This document shows, piece after piece, positions 42,426 to 53,701 of a DNA stretch of 64,000 nt. Source of the stretch: Paraconiothyrium sp. Pb-2020 (taxonomy: Eukaryota > Ascomycota > Dothideomycetes > Pleosporales > Didymosphaeriaceae); NCBI GenBank assembly GCA_022419385.1, contig JAJUBI010000004.1, positions 4,693,286 through 4,757,285 on the forward strand, given 5' to 3'. The notes beneath the pieces were generated by a model, which did no database searches, was not told where the DNA came from, and saw nothing but the letters and a program-made list of their open reading frames with translations. Every line of letters starts with the position of its first letter. The stretch's first letter is position 1. The position numbers and the translations under genes were made by a program.

Positions 42426-43309
42426 GATGCAGAGCTTCAGGGAGGAATTGAGCTTGAATTGATCGAATTGAAGCGGGATGACCAGCTTTAAGAGGTCGTG
42501 CGGCAGCAGTCAAGCTGCTTGGAGCTGAGGTACCGAGAACACCCCGCAGAGCAGGAGCTTCCCCGACAGCTCCTGCAGAAGCTTGACTCGGACAATGACG
42601 ACACTGATGCCCCTCTCCCCTCACACATAGCTCTTGTGCTGTCAAGATGACCCCCAAAGTTCCCCACCACCGGCCAATTGATAAGGATTCAGCTGTCCAT
42701 TGGTTGTAACAGTATGCAGAGACTGCAATCGGTTGTGGCTGTAATTTTCCTCGGATGCATGCAGGTCGTGGCGGGGACGTTTGTGAAGACGGGATAGACG
42801 TTGACGTCTGGGAAGCGAGATCACTGGAAAGTGCACGCTAGGAGTCTTGGCAGCCTATTATGGTATGGTGCGTACCAAAGCGGGAACGCAGCACGCACCG
42901 TCTGCATGTTGCCGAGAACGTTCTTCGATATGCATACGCCTTCGAGGGCCCAAGCCTATCACGAAGTATGATCTGTGTAGCGCTCACCGTCACGATAATC
43001 GCCCGTAGTCCCGCGATTCACGCTACCTTATCGTGCATATTTCACGCCTGCACGGAACACACGGCTAATCCCTACTATGACTGCCGGCATTGCCTCGAGA
43101 TATGTGTACATGCTGTAGGATGACGGATGCTGTTTGTCATACTGAAGACTCATCATATGGACCCGGGTAGCCGAGATGTGTGATATCGAAGTCCCGCTTT
43201 GCTGACCGAACAGTGAGCTGCCAACAATGATTTTATAGAGCAGAGTGACCAGCTGTTTCATTGATTGGAATGCTGAAGTCTCTAGTTTTTTTCTACAAAT
43301 TTGTATTGC
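42426..43309. promoter_or_regulatory. divergent promoter region of ureohydrolase and MATE genes
   Basis: 884 bases with no supported gene, lying between the starts of two divergent genes. No specific site can be named. Confidence 0.45.
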
Positions 43310-44791
43310 ATGATGGACCTGCCTCCAAGTGAAACCTCGCCTTTGCTTGGGAAGCCGCACCCGGATGATGTCGGTATCCCAGAATGGCGACATTGGCTCA
43401 CAGAATCATGGCTGCAAGTAAAAGCATCTATTCCTGTTATACTCGCCTACATGCTGCAGAACAGCCTGCAAACGATATCTGTTCTGATTGTTGGTCGACT
43501 ATCGCCTGAAGCTTTGGCGACAGCTGCCTTCTCGTACATGTTTGCGATGGCTACCGGTTGGCTAGTCGCGCTTGGAGGCACTACAGCATTGGATACTCTC
43601 GCTTCGAGTAGCTATACAGGCTCCAAAGACAAACATGATCTGGGAATCCTCCTCCAAAGGGGTCTTTTTGTCCTATCCATCTTTTACGCTATCATCGCCA
43701 TCGTCTGGATATTCTCTGAGCACCTTTTTCGAGCTCTAGGACAAGAAGAGTATATATGCGTTCAAAGTGCGAAATTTCTGCAGCTCTTGATCCCGGGAGG
43801 GCTGGGATACGTCTGGTTCGAGGCCATGAAGAAGTACATGCAAGCGCAAGGTATGTAGTGCCTAAACCGTCTTGGAGTTTTCGAGATCTAACAATACTAC
43901 GCAGAACTTCACCGACCCGGCACTTATGTGCTTCTCATCACCTCGCCGCTGAACGCACTGTTCAACTACCTATTCATTTATAGCTTCGACATGGGACTCT
44001 ACGGCGCACCGATTGCTACCGGCATAGCCTATTGGGCTTCGTTCCTGCTCCTCGTTACATACGCTACCTTCGTACAAGGGCACGAGTGCTGGGGTGGGCT
44101 TGCACCACGTCGCGCCCTACAGCAGCTGTGGCCATTCACACGGCTCGCCCTTCTCGGCTTCATACACGTTGGCACAGAGTGGTGGGCTTTCGAGATCGTC
44201 GCCTTGGTTGCTGGGCGTTTAGGCACGCTATCTCTGGCAGCACAGTCAGTCATCATGACAGCCGACCAGGTGATGAACACAATCCCATTCGGATTAGGCG
44301 TCGCGGCTAGTGGTCGTGTGGGAAATCTTCTCGGAGCACGGAGAGCTGTTGGAGCGCGGAGAGCATCGCTATGTGCAGCAGCGTTGTCTGTGCTCTTTGG
44401 CACACTTATCCTTGCTGCTCTAATGGGCACAAAGAACGTGTTCGGTCGAATCTTCAACGATGATGACGATGTCGTTGCACTTGTCAGCAAAGTCATGCCG
44501 TTCGTCGCTCTGTTCCAGATCGCGGATGGCTTGAACGGATCTTGTGGAGGAGCACTTAGAGGTATGGGAAAGCAATGGGTCGGTGCGTTGGTGAACATTG
44601 TCGCCTACTACTGCGCTGGGCTTCCGGCAGGTATCTACCTCGCCTTTCATGGCTGGGGTCTTTCAGGTTTGTGGATAGGTAACTGTGCCGGGCTGTACAT
44701 TGTTGGCACGCTAGAGCTAATAATCATCCTGTTGAGTCGATGGGACAAAGAGGTGGAGAGGGCATTGGGTCGGTTGGATCATGGAGACTGA
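43310..44791 (+). CDS. MATE family multidrug/toxin efflux transporter
   Basis: Exons are 43310-43850 and 43905-44791, giving 475 residues with about 12 membrane segments. Typical MatE features are IPVILAYMLQNSLQTISVLI, VGRLSPEALATAAFSYMFA, GWLVALGGTTALDTLASSSY (the A-L-D-T-L-x-S-x-x-G region) and the second-half repeat FTRLALLGFIHVGTEWWAFE with AAQSVIMTADQVMNTIPFGL. Proton- or sodium-driven export of organic cations or metabolites is the family role. ATG 43313 is an equally possible start. The intron (54 nt) joins MQAQ-ELHRPGTYVLLI. It is head-to-head with the secreted ureohydrolase gene, which may indicate handling of cationic amines. Confidence 0.93.
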
Positions 44792-46659
44792 ACTAGCGAT
44801 ACTGGCGTCGAGAGCACGATACCAGACCACTTGGCCTAAGCAGTGGCCGCGGCGCGATTGAGCACAACCGCTGCTCAACCGGAGCTACAATCGCTAGAGA
44901 ATAATGTCTAGCTACTCTCCGAGCAAGACATAAATACCCAGCGCCAAAATTACTTCGATGCGCGGGTTCCATCTATGTTACTTAGCACGGCACATCAAAA
45001 GCCTTAGAGGGATCTTATGAACTTGTGTAGAACTTCATCCTGCTATTGGATGATCTTAGAGGCTGTCGAGATCCTGGAACATGCTTTTTAAATCTGCCGA
45101 CAACCGTTCCACCCGCTAATGTCGAATTTGCATTTTACATGCTCTTTTGGCTCTTCGCTAAGTTCTCTTCATCGCCAGTGGCGGATTATGAACATCTAAA
45201 GTTAGTGTGCATAGCTCAACTAGCATGTCGCTTGAGCCACCAATTATCTCGTATCCGGCATAACAAGTGATTACATTTAGCTATGACTTTTGAATGGATA
45301 ATTATAGTAAACGTAGTCAACGGCTGCCGAGGATGAGTGTAGCTTTTCTGGTGGTCTTGAAGCTTCGGAACCGCGCTCATTGGAGCTATGGAGAGCATGT
45401 AGTCAGGAGTTTTGGTCAACGTAATTCGTTCGGTGCAGTTGAGTTTGCCAAAATACTCAACCTCACTTCACACATCAGCAAACTAACAACGTGACTATTT
45501 GCCACTACATTGATGGCGTCAGCATTTTTCCATTTCGTGAAACACGGACTAATCATTTTCTTATCGTCCTTCCACGCGGATTCGGAGATATCTGCGGCGA
45601 CTAACCCATCCCGCCTTTTCTCCGCATCGTTATCGGACCAATCGGTTGGACCCACAAGAAATCTGGGGTTGGGGGCCGCACCAAACCGAAAAGAGTGACA
45701 GGTTTGCAACGGCTGCAGATGTAAATGCTCAGCAATATTTCGAATCTTTCGTTCTTGTTGAAAATCATAAGCAGCGATAAGGTTAATCTGATTCAGGCAT
45801 TGCGATAGCCGCAAGAAATTCGCTTCGTTCGCCGGCGCTCTTATCTCCTCTCAATAGTATCCTTTCGATGGACGGTAGAAAAATCATGACGTCGATAACA
45901 AGGTACAATGCAAGATGCAGGGTTTACAACGGCAGTTATGCATACAAGTGTGATCTGGAACCGATCGAATCATCAAACGGACCTCCAGGGCCACAATTTG
46001 TACTAACACACGTGACCACTGATAACTGGACGCGCTATCATTGGATGGCTTCTACAAGCAGTATCGAAGCCACAGACACCTTGGACAAGCTGCGAAGTTT
46101 TTGTTCTGATATTACGATTCAGTGGATGTGTTGATTTGGGACATTACTCTGCTGGAGATGATACCTGGAAGGCAAAATACTCCCGCTCATTCGCATAATG
46201 AGAATGGAGATTAGATACTCTAAGTTTGTCATGTTGCGGTGTCCTAGCTCAACATCTACTGCTATACGTTTACCCGCAGAGCTTAGGAAGAAATCGCCTT
46301 TAAACATGAGAAACAAATTCATCTCGTCTCCACTAGATCGGCAAACCTTATCGTGTACCGTACACATGCAGAACCGGCATGGTTTGGTACACATGTGGCG
46401 TGTGCCTAAATTGCGATCGCACTAACGTTTTACTCTTATCTTTCGTGATGATCAGGTAGATGTCAGCTCAGTGGGGGACACAGCTAAGCTTTTGCCATGT
46501 ACAGTCCGAAGCGATACGGCAATATATGTCTAGCACGTATTTCCATGTACCTGAATCGACAAGCTCTTCCTTTGGCTACGAGTTCTCGCCGATCGACCCC
46601 TGAGAATCTCTGGTGGTACATGCACTTGGGTCAGCGCACAACAACCGACCATCGACGCG
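44792..46659. other. 1.9-kb stretch with no supportable gene
   Basis: Only short frames occur (up to about 130 codons, at 45416-45814 minus), none with domains, splice partners or protein-like composition. Composition is mildly AT-rich. It includes the promoter of the downstream MFS gene. Confidence 0.5.
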
Positions 46660-48444
46660 ATGAATGAATTAGATGAGAAAAAAGACTCAGGTCCCTCTGC
46701 ACCTACTCAGACACCTACGGATTCAGCGCAAGGCGAGATCGCATTATCGAAAGATGGAATTATCCTCCATCCGCAAGCTGTGCAAAACGATGCATTGGAT
46801 CCTCTGAACTGGTCAAGTTTCCAGAAGCACACTATTCTCGCCATAGTCATGGCACTGTAAGACCCTTGTTGGAGGCAGATAGCAGACCAGCGCTAAAAAA
46901 GGACAGGTACTTCATGTTCACATATATCACCACTACGACGGTCCCTTCGTTTCCAGCATTACAGGAGCAATACAATCTTAGCGCCGAGGAAGTCAATTGG
47001 ACTGTCGCAATCCCCGCTCTAGGACTTGCTCTTGGTCCACTATTCTGGTCTTCATTCGCAGACATAATTGGTCGGCGTGTCATCTTTATAAGCGGTACCA
47101 TCGTTGCGTTGGCTGCCAGCATCGGAGCAGCATTGGCCCCGAACTATGGTGGATATATGGCTGCTCGTTTTTTTCAGGGGTTCGGAGTTAGTCCCGCGGC
47201 TACTGTTGGTCTGGCAATCATTAACGACGTCTTCTTTGAACACCAACGTGGACAAAAGATGGGGTTGTGGGTACTTGCCATCGACCTTGGTCTGCTGGTC
47301 GGTCCTTTGATCGGAGGCTTCATCGGTCTTGTAAGCCACACCTGGATTCAGTGGCTCTGTGTGATCTTGTTCGGAGCCATTTTGGTGGCCGAAATCGCTT
47401 TTCTTCCGGAGACGCTCTATCCACGTAATTTCATGCTCGCCCAAGAGTCCACCGGAGTTGCTGGTGCGGTGACCGACGATGAGAAAGCGGTTAGTGTTGA
47501 GGGCGTGGGGAACATGCCAGACAAAAAAGCAGTCGTGAGAACGAAAAAGCTAGCCTTCGTCAACGTGAAGCCTGTGCCCGCGTTGAAGCATCCTCAGCCC
47601 TGGGCTTCACTCCTGAGGTTCTTGATGATGTTCAAGTTCATAGCGGTCACGATCACGACGATGGTGTTTTGCTACGGTTGGTATTGGTTTATATTAGCCG
47701 TCACAACCATGTTCCCGGTTGCGTATGCTCAGTATTCACCACAAATACAGGGGTAGGTCTTCTTATTCCTGATCTGCTAGAACTCCCTGCTAATAGCGAC
47801 AGACTCCTCTTCCTGGGTCTCATCATCGGGAGCCTGGTCTCGGAACTATTCTTCTCTGGCGCATTGAGTGATCGGATCGTTCTGAAAGCCGCTAAAGCCA
47901 ACAATGGTATTCGCACTGCCGAAAGCAGACTTTGGCTGGCGTATCCTGCTATTCTGCTCACCAGCGGTAAGGATTCAGACCCCACTCACGGACTGTACTG
48001 ACATAATAAACAGTGGGTTTAATCCTATGGGGCATCAGTGTCGACCGACAATACCATTGGATGGTTGGACAAGTGGCAACAGCGTTGTGTAAGAGTCAAT
48101 ACCTCCCACACAACTTTGAAAAATCACTGACTGGACTTGCAGTTGGTGCTGGCGTACAGATGGGCAACACTGTGACTACGTCTTACATCGTCGACTGTTA
48201 CCCCTTGCAAGCCATGTCCATCGTCACCTTCTATTCTGTGCATCTCAACATGAGTGCATTCATCAGTCCTTTCTTTATCGTACCATGGGTAGACAAGAGT
48301 GGCTTCACTTGGACATTTGCTGGGCAGGGGATCATTGTCTTCTTTTTCTGTCTTCCTGTATTTGCGCTTGTCCACGTGTTTGGGGCGCGTATGAGGAAGG
48401 TCAGCGGGATACCCAGCTGGGTGGATCCGGAACATGATACTTGA
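46660..48444 (+). CDS. MFS transporter, DHA1-like
   Basis: Five exons: 46660-46856, 46907-47752, 47803-47966, 48014-48088 and 48143-48444, giving 527 residues. The DPLNW motif before the first membrane segment is typical of fungal DHA1-type transporters. Motif A appears as FADIIGRRVIFISGTIVA, and a long cytosolic loop with charged residues sits between segments 6 and 7 (TDDEKAVSVEGVGNMPDKKA). The second half carries GSLVSELFFSGALSDRIVLK and GNTVTTSYIVDCYPLQAMSI. Every intron (47-54 nt) restores an MFS-conserved junction. Drug, polyamine or small-metabolite proton antiport is the likely role. It is adjacent to the acid/amine gene group but on its own promoter. Confidence 0.93.
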
Positions 48445-48969
48445 TCTTCGCCAGGTGAATATATTTGTTTAATAGTTGTTATTTAGTACGTTAATGCTGT
48501 CAGAAAGCTCGTCGATATGAATCAGTCTGGTTGTATTGCTCTTGCCCACTTGTGTCGCGTCGGCCGGAAGCTCTCACTCGCTTGCCGCTGCAGAGTAATA
48601 TATTGACTGCATTAAGCTGTATTATGGCGAATAGACAACTGATGGTATGCCAAGTAGCGTGCCTTCCCGATTTGGCTTGACGTTGTCATGCCACGTGAGC
48701 GCGCGACATTCACTACATCGACACGTTGGGATGTTTTCCTGGTAGCACCATGAGACTGGGCGGTAAGCTCGTTTGTTACGTGAATGGCGTTGAAAGGCAT
48801 TATCAAGGCCCAGGCTCGAGCTCCAACATTATGCATACCTTTAAAGCGTACTAGACGTTGAATGCGTCTGATCACACCAGAAGTTCAATGCTCACTCTTT
48901 CCACCGAATACTATCTTTATAGTTATGCGACCACCCTGTGCGCGCAGTGATACATCAGAAGCGCCCATA
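48445..48969. other. intergenic, promoter of the RRM-like gene
   Basis: Upstream in-frame Met codons occur at 48862 and 48925, so the true protein start could lie within this stretch. GCCACGTGA near 48690 includes a CACGTG core. No other feature is seen. Confidence 0.45.
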
Positions 48970-49850
48970 ATGTCTAACGATCAACCCCGCAAGACTTCGA
49001 TCCCAATCCACTTCCATTTCGCACACTCCAAGCGCGTCGTTCCGGCGCTCAAAGACGCAACTCGTGCCGTGTCCACGCCGCTCCGACCGAAAAAGCGCCC
49101 CGCTTCGATCCTCGTTCCCCAAGACACATCTCATCATCGTAGGCTCCCAACCGCAGTCCAACTGCAGTGGACCCCCGTCGAGATCTCGAATTTTGCGCCC
49201 CGCACAAAAAAGTCGGACGTAATCAGTCTTCTCAGAGACTACAACATCTCATCTCCGTTTGATTTCCCGGCTGCGCCGCGCTTCACACACCCGTTCCGTG
49301 TGACAATCTTGGTTGCCGGTATAGAGGAAGCGAGGAGGATGGTGAAGGAGCTGAACGGAACACAGGTGGGTGCACGGAACATCTCTGTCAGGATGAAGGA
49401 CATGACCGAGGAGGAACGTACGGAATATCAAACCCAAGACATGGCGGACCAAATCAAGACTGGCATCATCAGTACGTACCTGCAAGACCTTCCAATATGC
49501 TAACCACAGAAGATACTGCACGTGTTTACCATCCGGATCTGGACGACTCAGTTCTTGAAGTGCGGGAATTGGTCCAGAATGGATATCATTACGCGTTTCT
49601 TCAGAAACGCACACCAGTCTACAGCAGCCCAGAAGCACACGCTTTGGGAACGCAGAACGAGGAAAAGTGGGAGTTCGTAGCTGCGTCCGCAGCCGGCCTT
49701 GAGGTGGGAGACGAGAAAGTGGTTCCGCGGCTCGAAGCACTTAGGGGCTTGCAGGACAATTCAAAGACACAGGGCGTGTTGCGGAGGGTCTGGGACGAGT
49801 GGACTGGAGGCTTACTTTCGACGGCAGGTGACAGCGAAAGGGTGCCTTGA
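48970..49850 (+). CDS. hypothetical protein with an RRM-like central segment
   Basis: Exons are 48970-49471 and 49510-49850, giving 280 residues from ATG 48970 (MSNDQPRKTSIPIHFHFAHS). The central part (VQLQWTPVEISNFAPRTKKS, VISLLRDYNISSPFDF, HPFRVTILVAGIEEARRMVK, ELNGTQVGARNISVRMKD) has the beta-alpha-beta-beta-alpha-beta spacing of an RNA-recognition fold, but the aromatic RNP residues are not clear. The intron is only 38 nt (GTACGT to CACAG with a TGCTAAC branch) and joins IKTGII-KDTARVYHPD in phase. Function is unknown. Starts at 48862 or 48925 would add 36 or 15 residues. Confidence 0.72.
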
Positions 49851-50632
49851 TCTCGGCAGCAACATCCATGGAGATCAGGAGAGTCATCATTATAATGTCT
49901 TCCTTTAAAATTATAGCGAGACACAGTGTAGTGGGACGAATCACGGTTACTTCAGATTCCACTTTAGGTTATGACCTAGTGAAGTAATATTCTACAACTT
50001 CGGGAAGAATTACTATACTTGTAGTTAGTGCCCGCTATATTCCACCCTGGTATTATGGAGGTCACTCTTGTTTCGTGACCTTCTCGTGGGATTAGGACTG
50101 TCCATACTATGATAGTGGGCCGTCACCAACAAAAATTAGGCCCTCAGCTAGGCTTATCTACCTTCCTACACTTATGGTAAAATCTCTTAACAGAATCAGT
50201 AAGCTTTAAATTAGCTAAAGTAGCTGCGGTAGCATGTTTAGATCTGCGGTATAGCTATTCTGGCAGGTACCTTGGGCGTAAGCGCGCAGGGGCTTCTAGG
50301 TGGAGGCAATGCTTCAGTAAAGTCATATGTGATATCAATATTAGGAGCATAACGGATTGTTCACAGTGTTTCGGCTATTGAGTTGTGAGATCGGACGAAA
50401 TTCCATTCACATAAATTTAGTACGTGAAAAACATAAATGGAATTGCACGAAGTAACTATCACCCCTAACATTCCTGTCTGCGTAATGCGAGACTGTCTGT
50501 GTGATTCTACAGTAAGCTATACGACGTGAGCTCCCATGATGACCCTCTGGATCTTCTCGTTGAATGGAGTGCGATGTTTCGGAAGATCTCCTCTCACTAT
50601 CTCCAGATCCGGTCCGTGTCTCCCATCCCGAA
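49851..50632. other. AT-rich spacer, probable decayed mobile element
   Basis: From about 49900 to 50340 the DNA is AT- and TA-rich compared with its flanks, as in sequences altered by repeat-induced point mutation. No intact reading frame or terminal repeats are visible. It may be the remnant of a transposon; that is inference from composition only. Confidence 0.4.
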
Positions 50633-52097
50633 TTATGCATTCAGAAATCCACGAAGCTGAGGCAACTTCTCCTCTACCCTGTTCGCCCGCTTTCGCCACC
50701 CCTTCGCGTAGCTAGGCTCCTCACGAGACGACAGATAAGCGCCGGAAGCCCCATAACCATAACCAACAGCCCATGACCCTGCCGCTATCGCTGGAAAAGC
50801 CAAAGGTACCACCGGAAGCAGGAATGCGCATCTATATGTAAATTTACAACCAGTAACAAAGCCTTTGACGCCGTAAAAAAACCCTTTGTAAGCAGAGTTC
50901 TGCTCTGAGTCCGTTACCTCAACAGCCCGCAGCCCTTCGATCCTGTGACGGATTTCTCCTAGGTTGTCTTTCTTACGAACGTATTGAAGCAGGAACGCGA
51001 GCCGGATTGAGAAATCGTAACTATTCCACCAGACGACTTGGTAGTTGTCCCAAGCGTCTCGCAAAGGTTGGTAAACTGGAATCGAACATTAGCCAAATAC
51101 ACCTCATGAGCTATCCATTGAGTGAGACTTACATTGCTCAGAAATATACGCATCGCTATGGCACACAAGCCCAACTTCCACCATGCTATCGATATGACCA
51201 ATTCTTTCAGCGTCCCATCTTACGCATTCGCCCTCCCTTGGCTGGACATCGGGTCCGATAAGTTCCCAAAACTTCCCTTGATGCAGCCTTTGGCTAACTG
51301 TAGGGATTACGCAATCCCATACGTCGAGGGGAACAATGCAGAGAGCGAAATGTCGGATCGAAGTACCCAGAGAGAGGAGTGAAGGGATGCTTCCCTTTTG
51401 ATTACTTTCCCGGTCTATGAGCGGGGGCTCGGGAGGGTCCAGACCAAGTTCCGATTTCATTGCGGAGTAGGATCTACCGTAAGGAATGGAGACGAGGAGG
51501 ACGACTTTTATGGGGAGGGGCTCTTGAGGAATTTTAGCCATGTATGAATGATTGCTCGTAGGTGGACCTTACTTGTGTTTTCGTTGTCTTCGTATGGACC
51601 GTGCTCACCCTTGAATATGAGTCGGACTTTTTCCTTGAATAGCTTGAGTATCTCTCTCAATGATTCGTATATAGTTTGAACTGCACACGAAACTCGCACT
51701 GCAAGAGTACTCGTGGTGTGCATGACGCGCGCAACTGTCTCTCGTATAATTGTGTTCAATTGCAACTTTTTGTCCTCTAACAATTTCCATAAACCATTGC
51801 GTAGCGATTGCGCGGCTTTACGTACAATAGGAGGAGTAAAGATGAAGAGGCAGAGAAGTAGAAGTAGGGCCATTAGCAGGAATCTGATATTGCTAGTAGC
51901 CAGGTTGATGAAGAGGGAGACGCAGAGGGCAAAGCCAAGAATGACACTTAGATTGGCCATCTTCGTAATAAGAGGATATCCGATAATATTTTCTTGTGTG
52001 TTCGTAAGAGTTTGCAGACTTGAATTACAGAGCCAGAAATAGGTAACAGGTAGAAGACTCGAGTTTCCAACTCCTTCATCTTTAAGTGTTCAGGCAT
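50633..52097 (-). CDS. membrane-anchored hypothetical protein, possible papain-like fold
   Basis: Probable exons are 52097-52029, 51960-51573, 51522-51133 and 51075-50633, giving 429 residues. The last two introns (50 and 57 nt) have strong signals and exact phase. The first intron and the start are less sure, since the frame opens upstream without an ATG. Two membrane segments lie near the N-terminus (LSVILGFALCVSLFINLATS and IRFLLMALLLLLCLFIFTPP) and another hydrophobic stretch lies near the C-terminus (FLLPVVPLAFPAIAAGSWAV). The third exon has LGTSIRHFALCIVPLDVWDC, and the fourth has YQVVWWNSYDFSIRLAFLL. A His box followed by an N-C-x-D-F-like box recalls permuted papain/LRAT/NlpC-type folds, but the expected Cys is Ser here. 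That assignment is tentative. Confidence 0.65.
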
Positions 52098-52777
52098 ATC
52101 GTATTCCTCTTCGCATTCCTTCAATCGATCAACGGCCTCCAATGCATCCTCGCGCAATCAGAAAACTTCCTCACCCTCCCTTACCACTTTTAATATATGT
52201 GATGGGTCCCGATTGGACGCTTGTACATTCCTATCGAGCGTATAAAATCATTCCTTCAAAGAGCGGTCAGGAAGTGCGTTGTTTTCGTCCTGGCAGCATT
52301 CGCCAGCACATCATAGGCGATTCGTCAGGAGAAGGTAAAAGGGCGGGCGTGACAAGGCTGAGAAGTGGCAAGCCACCTGATTATGCGGCGTGTCTGGATA
52401 GGGACTAGTTTGGGATACACGACGGCGCGTCAGGACACCAATCAGTGCTAGCGGAAGAGTTTCTATTTCACGATGATCATCCTCTACCAGTGCAATGCTG
52501 GAATTCGTCACCAAATATGTCTGAAGAACACATACCAATGATCCTCCCGTCCCACAACAGTCCTGCTCCTCACACAATCCTACTGTAGTGCGCCAAGGGT
52601 GCTTTTTGGGTATTGTTGTTTGATTAGTTCGGGTTGAAAACCATGTTAAGACCATTTTTGGGCATTAGCGCGAATGTTAAGACCATGTTAAGACCATTTT
52701 GAACACGAAACGATGAAAATATGGTTACAAAAACCCTCGATGCTCTATGGTACTCCTCATAATGCCTTGTCAGCTTC
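52098..52777. other. intergenic with a short direct repeat
   Basis: Holds the promoter of the preceding gene and the 3' end of the kinase-like gene. It includes the direct repeats listed at 52641-52700 and otherwise nothing recognisable. Confidence 0.5.
52641..52700. repeat. 18-bp direct repeats with ATGTTAAGACC unit
   Basis: An identical 18-base sequence (CCATGTTAAGACCATTTT) occurs at 52641-52658 and 52683-52700. An extra copy of ATGTTAAGACC immediately precedes the second. It could be the edge of a decayed element or a local duplication. Confidence 0.75.
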
Positions 52778-53701
52778 TTAAGCCATTGAACGAGCCTTCA
52801 GCATGACCTTTGACGCTTCCTTCAACATCGCGTCAATGGTCTGCTTGTCTTCTTCCGACATACAATCCCAGATCTCGTCGCCATACCCCTTAAAGCGCGT
52901 CCGGAACGCCTGGTACGGCGCCTCAATCAATTGGAACTGGTTAGACGGAACCAAGAACTCTACGAAACTGTCCCACATCAAATCTTGACCAACAACCGTA
53001 TCACACAAGTCCGCAATCTGACCGACATTCCTGTAAAACATCGACAAGTCCAGATCGTGTTCGTGGGAACTTTTCCGTGAGCGACCGCGGCCAAAGTCAA
53101 TGATTACAACCGTCGGAGCCCCGTTGTCGCCCCGCTTTTCCACATCAAGCATGATGTTAGCCAAGGCGAGGTCCTCGTGGAAGAACTGTGGTTCCAGTTC
53201 TCGAAGCGCTTGGAGGGCATCGCAGAGTTGTAGTGCGATTGTTAGCACGAGCGGTTTGGGCAGTGACATGTGGAAGGCTTCTGCAGCTTGAGTCAACTGC
53301 AGAAGCGTGCAGCCCATTACTGCTTCGCTTGCGAGCCAGGCTGCGTCCTTTTCGTTCCCGGTGGATTTGTCGTGGTCGATGTACTTCTGGAGATGTTTGT
53401 TGGTTGGGGCGGTTGTGGAGAGGGTTACATACCACAGCGCTGCGATCTCCTGCTGGAGGAATTCTTGCCGACGTTTCGAAGGGAGCTTCACTGCGTATAG
53501 AGGGATCATTTGACCTTCTTCGGCGGACGTCTCCGTAGCAGGGGCACCTGCAGCGGCCGAAGGGTTACGCTTGCAGATCCATGTGTCTCCCACGCCACCA
53601 GTGCCAGCCAGCAGGATGGGTTCATAGACACCCTTCGTTACAGTCGCGACGTCTTCCTTGCTCGAATGCTTCGGGTTGATTTCCATTGGCTCGGAAGACA
53701 T
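52778..53701 (-). CDS. protein-kinase-like protein with altered HRD motif
   Basis: A 307-residue, single-exon protein from ATG 53701 (MSSEPMEINPKHSSKE); the frame opens at 53866 but the extra leader looks untranslated. Kinase landmarks are a Gly-rich loop (LLAGTGGVGDTW, residues 30-41), AVKLPSKR with Lys72, a helix-C-type Glu85 (QQEIAALWYV), a catalytic loop HEDLALANIM (His175, Asp177, Asn182) and IDFGRG (Asp202). The usual Arg of HRD is Glu. The catalytic Asp, Asn and DFG Asp are all kept, so activity is possible. The C-lobe is short (about 100 residues after DFG), as in lineage-expanded fungal kinase-like proteins. Substrate is unknown. Confidence 0.85.
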   Translation of the reverse strand: MSSEPMEINPKHSSKEDVATVTKGVYEPILLAGTGGVGDTWICKRNPSAAAGAPATETSAEEGQMIPLYAVKLPSKRRQEFLQQEIAALWYVTLSTTAPTNKHLQKYIDHDKSTGNEKDAAWLASEAVMGCTLLQLTQAAEAFHMSLPKPLVLTIALQLCDALQALRELEPQFFHEDLALANIMLDVEKRGDNGAPTVVIIDFGRGRSRKSSHEHDLDLSMFYRNVGQIADLCDTVVGQDLMWDSFVEFLVPSNQFQLIEAPYQAFRTRFKGYGDEIWDCMSEEDKQTIDAMLKEASKVMLKARSMA

